Shown here: one piece after another, positions 11,447 through 22,752 of the stretch | Position numbering within the stretch: the stretch's first letter is position 1 | Layout of the letters: each line of letters opens with the position of its first letter | Assembly: GCA_008729055.1 (NCBI GenBank) | Contig: SDUX01000004.1 | Coordinates: 7,038,026 to 7,102,025 of the forward strand | Source of the DNA: Pyropia haitanensis | Taxonomy: Eukaryota > Rhodophyta > Bangiophyceae > Bangiales > Bangiaceae | Direction: 5' to 3' | DNA length: 64,000 nt | Position numbers and translations under genes: made by a program | The notes under the pieces: generated by a model | The model's database searches: none | The model's input: the letters and a program-made list of their open reading frames with translations, nothing else | Told to the model about the DNA's origin: nothing

Positions 11447-11846
11447 GGCGGGGGGGGGGGGGGGAAGGGGTCGACGGGAACAGGGAACAGGGGTGCGGGT
11501 GGGGGGGGGTGAGGCGTGTGGGGCGTCCCAGACGCGGTGGGTGTGTCCCGCGTGCGCCGCGCACGCGGCAGGGGCGTAGCGGCCGGGGAGGGGGGCCACG
11601 CGGGGAAGAAACGGGCGCACACGGTGCGCCCCACTGGGCCGCCGCCACCCGCGCCCGCGTCGCCGTGGCGGCCACGCGCCGGCGGCGGGCACGCACCGCT
11701 CCGTCGCCGTCCGTGACCGCCGCTCCTGGCAGCCCCTGCACGTCCCCCCTCGTCTCCGCCATGGCGCGTCCGGCGCGTCCCGCGTCTCCCTCGCCTCCGC
11801 TGCCCTCTGTCGGCGCCGCCGTCGCTCCCCCCCCTCTCCCGCGACG
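11447..11846. other. Convergent intergenic spacer
   Basis: About 400 bases between the PEX16 stop and the stop of the large orphan on the other strand, beginning with a G12 run at 11451-11462. No gene or repeat was recognised. Confidence 0.45.
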
Positions 11847-12779
11847 TCACCACACACACTCGTCTTGAACCAGCTGTCGGAGTCCCCCCTCCACCGCCCG
11901 CCACACATACGCCGGCACCGCGTCTGGATCCAGTGGCGGCGGCGGCCGCCGCGCGCCACCGCCGCCACCGCCGCCGCCGCCGCCACCGCCACCGCCGCCG
12001 CCACCGCCGCCGCCTTTGCCCCCCCCGGCCAAGCCCGCGGCACGGACGGCGACCCACCCCTGGCCGGGCCCCGCCTCGTCGCCGCCGCCGCTGCCCACGT
12101 CCTCGTCGCCATAGGACGCGTCGGCGGCGGCCGCCGCCGACACCGTTGCTGCCGCCGTCGCCGCCGCCGCCGCCGCCGCCTCGGACGACGCGGTGCGGGT
12201 GGTGGCCGCCCCGTCGCCGTGACCGGCACCCGCCTCGGCGGCGGCGCGCCCGCCGTCGCCGTCACCGCCGCCGCCGCCGCTGGCCGCCACGGCCGGGACA
12301 GGCGACGGGGCGGGCGACGGCGCCCCCCCCCACTCCCGCCGCCGCCGCGACGGCGACGGCAATGGCGATGCCACTCGGCGGGAGCCGCCGCCGCCCGCGT
12401 CGGCACGGACGAATAGCGGCGGCCACGCCGCGGGCGGGCCTGCGCCCCCGCCCGTTGCGGGTGCGCCCTCGGCGGCCGCCGCCGCGGCGGGCGCGAGCAC
12501 CGCGTCGAGGCGGTCCAGCTCGACGCCCCAGTCGGGCGGCGCCCCCCCCGCCGCGTGCGCCGCCGCGGCACGCGCCCGGTGCGCGGCGTGTAGCCGCGCC
12601 GCCACGCCCGCGGTGAGGCGCGCGAGGAGCGCCGCCCGCGCCGTGGCGGCTGCGGCGGCCGCTTTGGCCGACAGCGGGGCGGCGGTGGCGGCCGCCGCGT
12701 CGGTGTCCGTGGCGGGTGCGACATTGTTGGGTGGGGAGGCGGGGGGGGCGTCGGCCCCGTCGGGTGTGCTGGCCGGCTT

Positions 12780-12835
<56 letters not shown>

Positions 12836-13510
12836 TGCCCGCGGTGGTCGCCGGCGCGGTCGCTGGCGGGGGGGAGGGTGCCGAGGTGGGGAAGAGGGCG
12901 GCTGCCATGGACCGTTGGCGAACGACCGACCGGCGGAGGGTGCGCTTGACCGACCCGAGCAGCGTCGTCCGCGGGGGTGGCGTGATGGCGGCGTGGGTGC
13001 CCACCCCCGCCGCCTGCGCCGGCGTGTGCCGACTCCTCGTGCCGCCGCCGCCGCCGCCACCACCGCCGCCACCGCCGCTGCCGCCGCCGCTACCGCCGCC
13101 GCCGCCGCCGCCGCCGCCACCGCCCACCTTGCCCGCGCCTCCGACGATCATCGCACCCCCCGGGCGGGCGGTCAAGGCGGTGGTGACCACCTCGGCCTCC
13201 CGCGCAGCCGCCTCGTGCGCGGCCGGCACGGCAGACCCGTCGGCCGCGTCCCCCGCCTCCCGCTGCCGCCGCGCCGCCGCCATGACAGCCTCATCGGCGC
13301 GCGCCCGTATCCGCGCGCGCTTGGCCGCCGCGGTCGCCGCCGTCGCTTGCGCGCCCGCAGTGCCACGCCGCCCATGGGCGGGGCTACCCGCGGGTCGTGA
13401 CGGACGGGTGCCGGCGGCGGCGGGGAGGACCGCCGCGGCGGGTGTCGCCGTCGCGGCGGGCGTGGCCGTCGCCGTGGCCGCCGTCGGGACGGTCGGTCGC
13501 GGGGACGCGA

Positions 13511-13549
<39 letters not shown>

Positions 13550-15108
13550 CGCCGCCGCCGCGACGGCCGCCACCGCCAGGGGCGATAGAGCCAGCCGGTG
13601 CGCGCACCGGCGGCGCCACAACGGGCGACGACGCGGGCGCGGCGCGGCGAACGACGTGTGGTGCTTGGCCAGGAAAGCCCGTGCCGCTACCGCCGCGGCC
13701 ACCGTCCTCGCGGCCGACTCGGCGGTGGCGCCAGCCACCCAGCCAGCGCCCCCACCACCCCGCCGGCGGCGGCGTCGGCGTCGGCGTCGGTGTCGGCTTT
13801 GGCGTTCTCCCCTTGTCTGTTCGCACCAGCGCCGGCGCCTCGGCGGGCGGCAACGTCGGCGGCGGGTTGAGCTCCACCACCGCTGCGGTCTCCACCCTCC
13901 CCGCCACCACCCCCGGCCGGACTTCCTCCTCCTGCCCATCCTCCACCGCCTGTCCATACATGCCCTGTCGCTTCTTCGCCCCTCCCCCGCTCGGCTCTGT
14001 CGCGACGCCACGTCGCCCGGTGCCGCCGACGTTGCCGCCGCTGCCGCTGCCGGCGTCACCCTTGTCGCGGCGGTGGCGCTGCCACCACCACCACCGCCTT
14101 GCCGGCGGCGGCTGCGCCACCACCACCGCCGACGGCTTGACCGCGACGGCGGGGGGGACGGCAACCAGGGCGGCGCCACCGCCGCCGCCGCTTTCCTGCG
14201 CGGGGCTCACCGCCACCACCCCAACCGGCGAAGGGAGCGGCGGCTCCGAACGGACGCGGCTCCACCCGCCCTCACCCCCGCCGCCGCCGTCAGCGGCGCC
14301 CCCGACCCGCCAGGTCCATGGCGCGTACCAGCGGACGGCACGGCGCACGTCGACGCGTGTCGCGGTCGGCACAACGCCGGCGCGCAACGCCGTAGACGCG
14401 GCGGCCGACGTGGGCTTGGAGGGGGGCGCCACCGACGGCGCCGGCGACCGCGTCAGCGGCGGCGACACCGGTGCAGCCGACGGCAGCCGCCGCAGCGGGG
14501 ACGGCGACGGCGACGGCGGCGGCGGCCGTGCCAATGGCGGTGGCGGCGGCGGCGATGCCGTCGGCGCCGCCGCCGTGGGCGACACCGCTGGGGGCCACGT
14601 AGGGGCCACCGTCGGTGACGCCGTCGCGGCGGATGTCGGCGGCGCGGACGGCGTCGCGGACAGGGGCGGCGGCCGCGTCGTGGCCGCCGGCGTCGACGCG
14701 GGCGCCGCGCCGCCCGCGACGCGGCGGACGAGGTGGCTCAGCGGCGACGCGGCCGCCGGGCCACCCGCCGTGGCCGCGGCGACGATGGCGGCGGCGGCGA
14801 CGACAACCGCCTGGGCAAGGCGGGCGGACGACGGGCGGCGTGACGGCCGCCGGTGGGGGGGGGGCGGCGGTGGCGGCTCATCGTGCGTGGTCGACAGCGG
14901 CGCTGGGGAGCCGGCCACGTTGGCAACGAGGCGGGGGGGGGAGCGGATGACGCGGCCGCCACCCGTCTTTAAGGGGGGGGGGGCGGGAGGGGAAGTGGGG
15001 GTGGGGGGTAGGGGAGAGCTGGTTCCACCGCCGCCAGTGGGGATGCCAGCGGCAGAGGAAAAGGACGCTGCCGCCGGCGGTGGCCTCAGCCACACCACTG
15101 GTCGCCAT
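11847..15108 (-). CDS. Large low-complexity orphan protein
   Basis: One minus-strand frame stays open for about 1080 residues down to the stop at 11847, with no shift despite many G/C runs. Segments that look like real protein are scattered in it: SARLAQAVVVAAAAIVAAAT (hydrophobic, near the N-terminus), RRAVRWYAPWTWRVGG, ARRWWWWQRHRRDKGDAG, AKKRQGMYGQAVEDGQEEEV, KRARIRARADEAVMAAARRQ and the closing VPAYVWRAVEGGLRQLVQDE. Between them are Pro/Thr and Gly runs. The start is unsettled: the frame has no ATG at its beginning, but ATG 15108 in a neighbouring frame (MATSGVAEATAGG) lies 10 bases upstream and could be joined by a base error or a short intron. I recognise no family. The early hydrophobic segment would allow a membrane or secretory location. 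Confidence 0.55.
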
Positions 15109-16922
15109 GCGGTGGCTCACGCTGTGCCCCGCGCCGCCGCTCTGCGTCTGTCCGCCCCCCCACCTCCCCCCCGCCCTCTCTTCGCCGCTGCTCCTGCTCT
15201 GGGTCTGCCGCCCCCCGAGCCTCCACCCCAACAAAGGAGACGCCGCAGCAGCCGACGCCCGCCCACGCCACATAGCAGTGACCGCCGCCGCGGCGGTCGT
15301 GGGCGGCGGGCGTGTGGCGGTCGTGGTCACACGCGGCGGCGGAGGGGGAAGGGCCCCGCGGGTGTGGTCGAGGGCGTCTGCTGATGGCAGTGACGGAAGC
15401 GGACGGCACCGCGGCTGCCGCCCAGGAGCTGGCGGGCGTGGAATTTGGGGACACAGCCGCAGCGGGGACGGCCGCGTCGACGGGCCAGTGGCGCACCCGG
15501 TGGACTCGACGCCAAGCGCGCTCCTAGAGGACTCGACCCCAGGGAGGAGGACGGGAAAGGGCGGCGGGGGTGGGCCGCGGCGACAGTGCGGCGTCCTCCC
15601 TGCAGAGGCGCTGCCACAAGTCCCCATCAGACGTGGCTTCCCCGTCGGGGGCGCAGGGGCGGGAACCACGGGACGACACCCACCTCGTCCGCCGCGCCGC
15701 GACCACGACCGCGCCGGCACCGACCACGACCGCGACCGCCACCCCGAGCACGGGACGGATTCGAAGCGGGATCAACGAGCGGGGATAATTACTGACAGTG
15801 GTGCCGCGTTGTATATAGATTTCTTTTGGCAGTAGTTGTGCATTCCTAAAGTTCCTCTTGACAATTGACTGTCCCTGCAGCTGACGCCCCTCGCGTCTGC
15901 CAGCGTGGCGACCGATTGAGCCGCATGACGTGGCGTACCGGCCGAGGCCGACCGCTTCCACGAGCCGCGCCCGGTGGCGCCGCGATTGTCAGCGCGCCCC
16001 GCCAGGGACTGAATGGAAGGCGGGGGGGCGGGGGAGGCGCTGCAGGGTGGAGTGCGAGGAAGAGCCCCCCCATCATCTGCCCTCGCTTCGCGCGCCCAGC
16101 TCGCCGCGCTGTTGCGTCCAGGTGGCCGAGGGCGGGTGCAGGGGTGGCCGCTGGCGAAAAAATTTGCCGCCCCCGCCGCGGCGCCACGCGCCGGCGGTGC
16201 GTCGGGCGGTGCGTCAGGCGGTGCGTCGGGCGGTGCGTCGCCACGTGCGGGGGCCGGCTGCGCGTGGCGGGTGGGCGGCGGTCGACGCGCGCGGGCGGGT
16301 TCGCCGCCCCACCGCCGCGGCGCCCCCCGCTCAGCCGCGGCCCCCCTCTCCCCCCACGCCTGCTGCCTCGCGCGCTCTCTCTTTTTTGCACCCGCAGCTC
16401 CGAGAGGTTACCGCGGCGGCCAGTGTGCGCCGCGGGTAGTCACCACCGGCCAGAGCTGTCCTCGGCGGTTTGGAACGCACGGTCACGGGGGTAGGGGAGC
16501 GGGGGGGGGGGGGGGGGGGCAGGGGAGGCACGCGCCCTCGCTCCGCGGGCACTCGGTGCGGCTGCCAGCGCGGCTGCCAACGCAACCGTCTCCAGCCGCC
16601 GCCCCACCGCGGCCGCGACGCTACCGCCCGTCGACGGACTGCAGGGCAGTACAGCCAAAAAGGGTCGGCTCGCCACCGCCTCCGGGACGGAACCAGCAGC
16701 GCGTATGCCAGACTGGGGGTGGTGGTGCTGCGGAGGTGGGACCGCGTCCCGTACGCCCTGCTCTTCCTTTCCTCCCCACCCCCCTGCTACGGCGTCGGGT
16801 GCGACGGTGGCCGTGCTCCGCCGCCGGCTTGCGCCGTAGCAGCGCATCGACGTTTGTCCCCACCCCCCACCCCCCCCACACCCCACCGTGCTGGTCTGGT
16901 GTGCCCTTCGGCAGAGGCGACA
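15109..16922. other. 1.8-kb divergent spacer
   Basis: Lies between the starts of the large orphan and the LPMO-like gene. An A/T-richer island spans about 15780-15870. No gene could be supported on either strand. Frames from 15080-15800 are open but give no recognisable or compositionally convincing protein. A short 12-bp tandem repeat sits at 16193-16240. The part nearest 16922 should hold the promoter and 5' leader of the LPMO-like gene. Confidence 0.4.
16193..16240 (+). repeat. 12-bp tandem repeat (four copies)
   Basis: The unit CGGTGCGTCGGG occurs about four times in a row, with one G-to-A change in the second copy. It is noncoding as far as can be seen. Confidence 0.8.
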
Positions 16923-19900
16923 ATGGCGCCTCCCCCCCCGCGGTCCGCCGCGGCGGTTGCCGCCCTCTTCGTGGCCGCCGTGGCCGCCGCCGCGGCCGGC
17001 GGCCGGCGTGTCGCGGCGCACTCGCACCTCGACACGCCGCGGCCAATGACGACCAAGCACGCATGCCGCATGGGCGGCAGCCCCCACATGAACTGCCCGG
17101 GGCCATGCCCCACCGAGCCGTCCGTGTCGTGGGCGAGCCAGGCAACGTACAAGCGGGGGGAGCGCTACACCGTCAAGTGGGCGCGCAACAACCATGAGGG
17201 TATGGACCGCCGTGGTGAGGGGAGGGGGAGGGGGAAGGGAAGAGGGGCGGCAGAGGGATGGGGCGAAAGGGGGTGTGCGGACTCTGGGAGTGCGCTGCGG
17301 TGGAACCAGGGGACGAAAGCGGGTAACGTATGGACTGGGAGCATTGCTGGGGCGGGCGACTGGGAGGCCCGGCGCCTAGGGACGTGGCGTGGCCAGGAGG
17401 GGTCTGTCCGCCGCGAGCGCCGCCAACTAACCGCCCCGCCCGTATCGGTGTGGTGTGGTGCTCTCCCTGCTCACTTCCTGCCCGCGTCGAACCGCATCGA
17501 TGCCGCCCTCCCCCGAACGGCAGGTGGCTTTACCCGCCTGACGCTGGTGCCCAAGGACCAGTGGACGAGCAAGGCTGCGCACGCCGAGCGCGCGTTTTGG
17601 TACAGCTGCTGGACGGCCGGCCGGGAGTCGTGCCCTGCGTCGGACAAGGACCAGGGCGGCGGCGGCCGGTGCTATGACGACCAGGACGGCTCCCGGTTTG
17701 GGACGCTCATGACCGTCCCGCGGATCGTGCCCGACGGCGACTACGTGCTCGGCTACGCGTGGTACGGCGGGATGGGCGACGGCTTTACCGAGAGCTTCTT
17801 TGGCGACTGTACGTTGTTGTGTGGTGTGGCGGCGGAGGGACGGCGTGGAGGGCGGGGGGCAGCACGGCCCAATACGAGAGCCGCGCTTTTCTCGCATCTT
17901 CTTTGGCGGGGGGGGCGTGGAATGGCGGAGCACGTCTGCGACGAGCAGCCAGCCGCAACACGCCTGCCGCGGCGTGCTAGGACATCACAAGGTGTCGTGG
18001 GTGGTCTCGCGCCAGGTACAGGACGTGTCCCGTTTCTCACTCGCCCCCCTGCAAACTGATCGCCATGGCACCGCCCCCTGCCTCACCCGCCCTCCTGCCT
18101 GCTCCTCTGCTCCCCTTGACCCCCCCCCACAGACTATGACTGTGCGGTCGTCACCGTGGCCGGCGGCGCGCCTGTCCAGGCCGAGGAGCCGGTCATCTTT
18201 GAGCCCGGCCCGGGCAGCCAGTTTGGCGACAAGTGCGAGGCGACGGCCAACAAGCTGGGCGTCTGCCCCGTGGAGCCGTGCCCCGGCACCAAAAAGAAAC
18301 TCATGGTGCCCGCGTCGTTTGAGAACGGCCCACCGCCGCCCCTCACCGCCGCCCTGTTTGGTGGCACCCCCGACCCGGCGGCGGCCGGCGACTACGGCGC
18401 GGGCGGGGAAGAGCCACCCAAGGAGGGCGGGGAGTACGGGAAGGACGGGCAGCAGCCGCCGAAGGAGGGCGGGCAGTATGGGGCTGACGGGCAAGAGTCG
18501 CCAAAAGAGGGTGGACAGTACGGAGCGGACGGGCAGCAGCCGCCGGAAGACAACGGGCAATACGGAGCGAACGGGCAAGAGCCGTCCAAAGAGAAGGCAG
18601 ACAAGCAGCCGGCAGCCGGGCAGTACGAAGGGAGCGGGGAACAGGATCCCGCAAAGAAGGACAAGAAGACGGGCGCTGGGCAGTACGAGGATGGCAAGAA
18701 CAAGGCGGCAGCACCCGGTATGGGTCAACAGCCGCCGGCCGGGCAGTACGAGGAAGGGGGGAAGAACGCGGCCGCGCCAAACAAGAGTCAGATGCCACCG
18801 TCCGGGCAGTACGAGGAGGGCGGGAAGAAGGCGGCTGCACCGGGGATGGGTCAAGAACCGCCGGCCGGGAAGTACAAGGATGGCGAGACGAAGACGCCAG
18901 CACCGAAGGTGAGTCAGAATTCGCCGGCCGGTCAGTACGAGGATGGCGAACAACAAGATCCCGCGAAGAAGGAGAGTAAGATGCCGGCCGCTGGGCAGTA
19001 CGAGGATGGCGAACAACAAGATCCCGCGAAGAAGGAGAGTAAGATGCCGGCCGCTGGGCAGTACGAGGATGGCGAACAACAAGATCCCGCGAAGAAGGAG
19101 AGTAAGATGCCGGCCGCTGGGCAGTACGAGGATGGCGAACAACAAGATCCCGCGAAGAAGGAGAGTAAGATGCCGGCCGCTGGGCAGTACGAGGATGGCG
19201 AACAACAAGATCCCGCGAAGAAGGAGAGTAAGATGCCGGCCGCTGGGCAGTACGAGGATGGCGAACAACAAGATCCCGCGAAGAAGGAGAGTAAGATGCC
19301 GGCCGCTGGGCAGTACGAGGAAGGTGGGAAAAAGGCGGCCGCTCCGGGGATGGGTCAGAAGCCCCCGGCTGGGCAGTACGAGGAAGGTGGGAAGCAAGCG
19401 GCCACACCGGCGATGGGTCAGCAGCCGCCGGCCGGTCAATACGGGGAAGGCGGGAAGAAGGCGACCGCACCAGCAATGGGTCAGAAGCCGCCGGCCGGCC
19501 AGTACGAGGATGGCGAGCAGCAGGCGGCCGCACCAAACAAGGGCCAGAAGCTGCCGGCCGGGCAATACGAGGGTGGCCAGGAGGCGGCGCCCCCTGGGGC
19601 GACGGGCCAGACGCCCGCGGCCGGAGAGTACGAGGCCGGCGAGCAGCGAGACCCGGCGGCGGACGAGCCCGCAGACGCCCCACCCGCGGCGGCGGGTGGC
19701 GGCTACAACCTGGGTCTCCTCGCCGTCGACGGCCTGGCCGTCGTGGACGTGGCAACGGGCATGATCACCCTCTCGTCCGAGGAGCTGCTCGCCAACGGTG
19801 TGCCCGCGTCGAGCACCATCACGCTCACCGCGCTGGTGCGGGGCCCCGTCAACTATGTGGAGTTTTACGCCAACGGCGCGTGGGCGCACACCGAGAGCTA

Positions 19901-20054
19901 CTTCCCCTACACCATCGCGGGGAATACGGGCGCCACGTTCACCGCGTGGCCGCCGCTGGCCGACGGCGGCAAGTCCGTGTCGGTGCTCGTCAAGGCGTAC
20001 GACGTGGCGCGGAACAAGGCGGAGCGCACGTTCCAGATTACCATCAAGGCGTGA
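16923..20054 (+). CDS. Secreted LPMO-like protein with extended tandem repeats and Ig-like C-terminus
   Basis: Three exons: 16923-17199, 17524-17808 and 18133-20054, all with GT/AG introns. They total 827 residues in one frame. A signal peptide (MAPPPPRSAAAVAALFVA) has a likely cleavage after VAA, which would expose HSHLDTPRP with an N-terminal His, the hallmark of copper LPMOs. The first ~190 residues carry many Cys (HACRMGG, NCPGPCP, WYSCWTAGRESC, DYYDCAVV) and the typical IVPDGDYVLGYAWYGGMGDG near the domain end. Residues of about 250-700 are degenerate 15-21-residue repeats built on GQYE(D/E)G. The last ~110 residues are a beta-rich domain (VNYVEFYANGAWAHTESYFP ... VSVLVKAYDVARNKAERTF), like bacterial Ig-like modules. 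I infer a cell-wall protein that may oxidise polysaccharide. Catalysis is unproven because the second brace His is not assigned. Confidence 0.75.
18933..19310 (+). repeat. Six identical 63-bp tandem copies inside the LPMO-like gene
   Basis: Copies begin at 18933, 18996, 19059, 19122, 19185 and 19248. Each encodes a 21-residue unit containing GQYEDGEQQDPAKKESK. The copies appear identical in bases, while the flanking repeats of the same gene have diverged, so this block expanded recently or is being homogenised. The unit is a whole number of codons, so gains and losses keep the frame. Confidence 0.95.
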
Positions 20055-21773
20055 AGGGGGGGGGGGGATGAGTGGGTGGCTGGGGGGAGGGGGAAGGGGA
20101 GAGTGGCTGGAGGAAAGAGTCGAGGTGGTGGCAGACACCGCTGGTGGGGTGCGTTCGGTGGCGAGTTGGCGTGGCACCATGTCAAAGATTGCGGTCGCCC
20201 ACGGGGACAGACGCCGCCGCCGCCACCAGCCCGGCCTGGTGGCGCCGCGGCCGGCTCGGCGGATCGGCCGCGGCCCTCACGAGATCGTCAGGGCGTGCAA
20301 GCATCCAACGGGCACCTTCGAGAAAGCGCGGTCGATTTGCACGAGACTGGAAGTACCGGGTTTGTGGCCCGCTGCGCACAGGGAGGGTGCCCGTCGCGGT
20401 CGCAATAGGGGCGTGTCTCGGTGAGAAAAAAAAAACGACACGAGCGGTGGCAACGTGCGGAAGCAAAAAAAAAAAAGAAGAAAAGACATTGGGAGATGGG
20501 GGTAGAGTAGAAAGAAAGAACCGCCACCCTACACGGTGAGACAGAGAGAGAAGACAACGGGGAGCCGCACCCGACGAAACAAAAGACAAAAACACAGCCA
20601 CCACCCCCCGCGGCGCCAGGCAGAGAAGGAACCCGCGGCATATAGGAAACGATACAAAAGGGAAGACTGCAAACAGGCGCGGGGGGGAGGGAGGAGGGGG
20701 AAGAGAACTACGACGACAGACGGGCAGCCCCAGCGGCGGGGTGGTGAAGCCGCCCACAACGGCGGCGGCGCAGCAACGACCGCCGCGGCGGCCGTGGCGC
20801 GGCGTCCGCCATCTCCTGTACGAGGGGACGTGCGCGCAGCGGCGGCGGCGGTGGTGGGCACGCGCGGGCGTGAAAACATACGCCTTCCCCCCCCCCCCAC
20901 CCCGTCTCCTCCCTGTGCGCCCGGCCGAGCGCCGTGACCTCGCCGCCGCCGCCGTGGCCGCCGCCACTCCCACCCTGCCACAGCCAAACGGCCAACGGCC
21001 AGGGGCGGGGGGGTCGGGCGTTCCCGCCAACCTAGCATGAGGATCATCCTCCAGGTCGTACCAGCCATCGGCCGCAAGCTCTTGCTGAGCACGGTCTCCA
21101 TCCAGACCGCCCGTGCCGCCGCGCCAACGTGGCGCCGCCCCCCCAAAAGTAAACAGTGCTATAGAGCGCAGGCCGGACGGTGCAGCGTGCGCGGGGACGC
21201 TCGGCGAGGGGCGGGGATGTGGCGGGTGGACTGGGCGCGCTGCTACGTTCGTCGCGATGCGGGCAGCCTGGCCTCGACGCCGGCAGATCGGTTGGCCGGT
21301 GGCTGTGCCGCTGCAGTGTCAATGTGCATCGTTTTGTGTGTGCAAACGAGCTGACGCAGCGCCGCTTGCCTGACTCGAAGGACACGGATGTGCCGCGACG
21401 CCCAGGTCGTCATGACGGGCATGCTGGACTTGGCCCCCGCTCCGTGTCTCTGCTCGGGAAGCCCCGGCAGCTTCATTGACAGTGCGTGCATGGCTGCCGT
21501 GGTCGCTACAGAGGGAACCCCAGCGGTCCTGGACTGCCGTATGATTGCATGGATGCATGACGCACGAGCCGACTTCCCAAAGCGGATTCTTACACTGAAC
21601 GGAGCGATTGGGGCGCCACCCCGGCAGCTGCCGGCCGGTGCGCCAGCGCGCTGGCTATGTATCAGGGCGGCTCACCGTCCGTGGGTTGGCGTGGGTGGCA
21701 CCCCCGCCCCTCACCAACACCGGAGTGGCCATCGGCTTCCTCCACGTCAACTGCAGCCGCGCCCGTGGAGACC
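20055..21773. other. 1.7-kb spacer, no supported gene
   Basis: Downstream of the LPMO-like gene. It holds purine-rich and A-rich tracts (A10 at 20425 and A12 at 20466) and generally lower GC than the coding regions. Short open frames occur on both strands around 21040-21930, but none shows a recognisable domain. I cannot exclude a small gene or an old transposon remnant here. Confidence 0.4.
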
Positions 21774-22639
21774 ATGGCGCGCGTCATCACCGCGCGTGCC
21801 GGCGCGATCCCCCGCCTCGCCCGGCCGTCGCGCCGGCCGATGCAGGGTACCTGCCGATTTGCCATCGCGGCGCTGCTTCCTCTTGTGGGGATGGGCTTCG
21901 CGGCCGCCGCCCGCAGCGGCCCCGGCCTGATGCACGACATCAAGGCCTTCCCAGGTGTCGCCTTGCCCGCCCTCGGGCGCTTCCCGTCGGTATGCGGCCT
22001 CCAGTGCCGGATGGGCGCCCTGGCCAACGGGGACCGCGGCATCTCCGTCGGCGGCACCCTCTACCCGTGGGGCGACCGCTCGTGCGGGACGGAGCGGGAC
22101 CTGCTCCGCGCCATGTCGGCGGTGCCCGCTGACCCTGACGGGTCGGCAGGGTTGGTGGCGGAGGAGCGCGGTCTCGCCGTGCGGGTGTACCGCCTGGCGC
22201 GCTCCCTCGGCGCTGCCCGCGGCAGGGCGGTGGCAGCGGATGAGCGGTACTTGACAAAGGAGACATTCAATGAGGGCCTGTGCCCACTGGCGCACCAGGC
22301 GCTTGTGCAAGAGACGGAGACCCTCAGCGTCGTCGGGCTGCAGCGCAACTCGCTGAGAGGGACGGTCAGCCGCCATATTGGCACCTACGATGTGGTTGGA
22401 TACAGGTGCGTCGCGGCGGGGGGTGCCGGTCCTCACGTGACCGTCTACGAGCGGGCACCGGCTCGTGTCTCCCGCGTGGGCCTGCGTCGACAGCCACTGA
22501 CCACCACCCGTTCTGTTCTTTTGTCGACCCACACTGACACCCACCCCTCCCGCACCCATCCACGCCAACACCCACACACACCCACAGACACGCACAGTCA
22601 CGCCTACAATCCACCAACACAAGAGGAGAGCCCGCATGA
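21774..22639 (+). CDS. Hypothetical protein with a hydrophobic N-terminal segment
   Basis: ATG 21774 opens MARVITARAGAIPRLARPSR, followed by a hydrophobic segment RFAIAALLPLVGMGFAAAA that could be a signal, a thylakoid-transfer segment or a membrane anchor. The body is unusually free of homopeptides for this window and looks like ordinary globular protein (GLQCRMGALANGDRG, GTLYPWGDRSCGTERD, EERGLAVRVYRLARSLG, LTKETFNEGLCPLAHQALVQ). The frame stays open past 22406, where TACAG/GTGCGT is a good donor. A possible acceptor at CACCCACAG would join it to a short last exon ending GEPA at the TGA of 22637-22639. Without splicing the frame runs on through sequence that looks noncoding. The family is unknown. 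The Arg-rich leader plus the hydrophobic core would fit import into a plastid or the secretory route; this is inference. Confidence 0.5.
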
Positions 22640-22752
22640 AAAAAGAAGAGGAAAAAACAACTCAAGCACACCCACACCACGCGAGGGGGACAAAAAAATC
22701 CGCGCGGACGGGCGGGCCCGCGCCCGCCACCACCGCCCCGCCACCCCACACG

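Noticed and set aside
12613..15384. Long plus-strand open frame opposite the large orphan
   Set aside because: The minus frame contains Trp, Tyr, Glu and Lys islands and ends cleanly. The plus frame is mostly Ala, Pro and Gly runs as expected for its shadow.
18933..19310. CRISPR-like array
   Set aside because: The units abut without spacers and lie in frame inside a coding exon of a eukaryotic gene.
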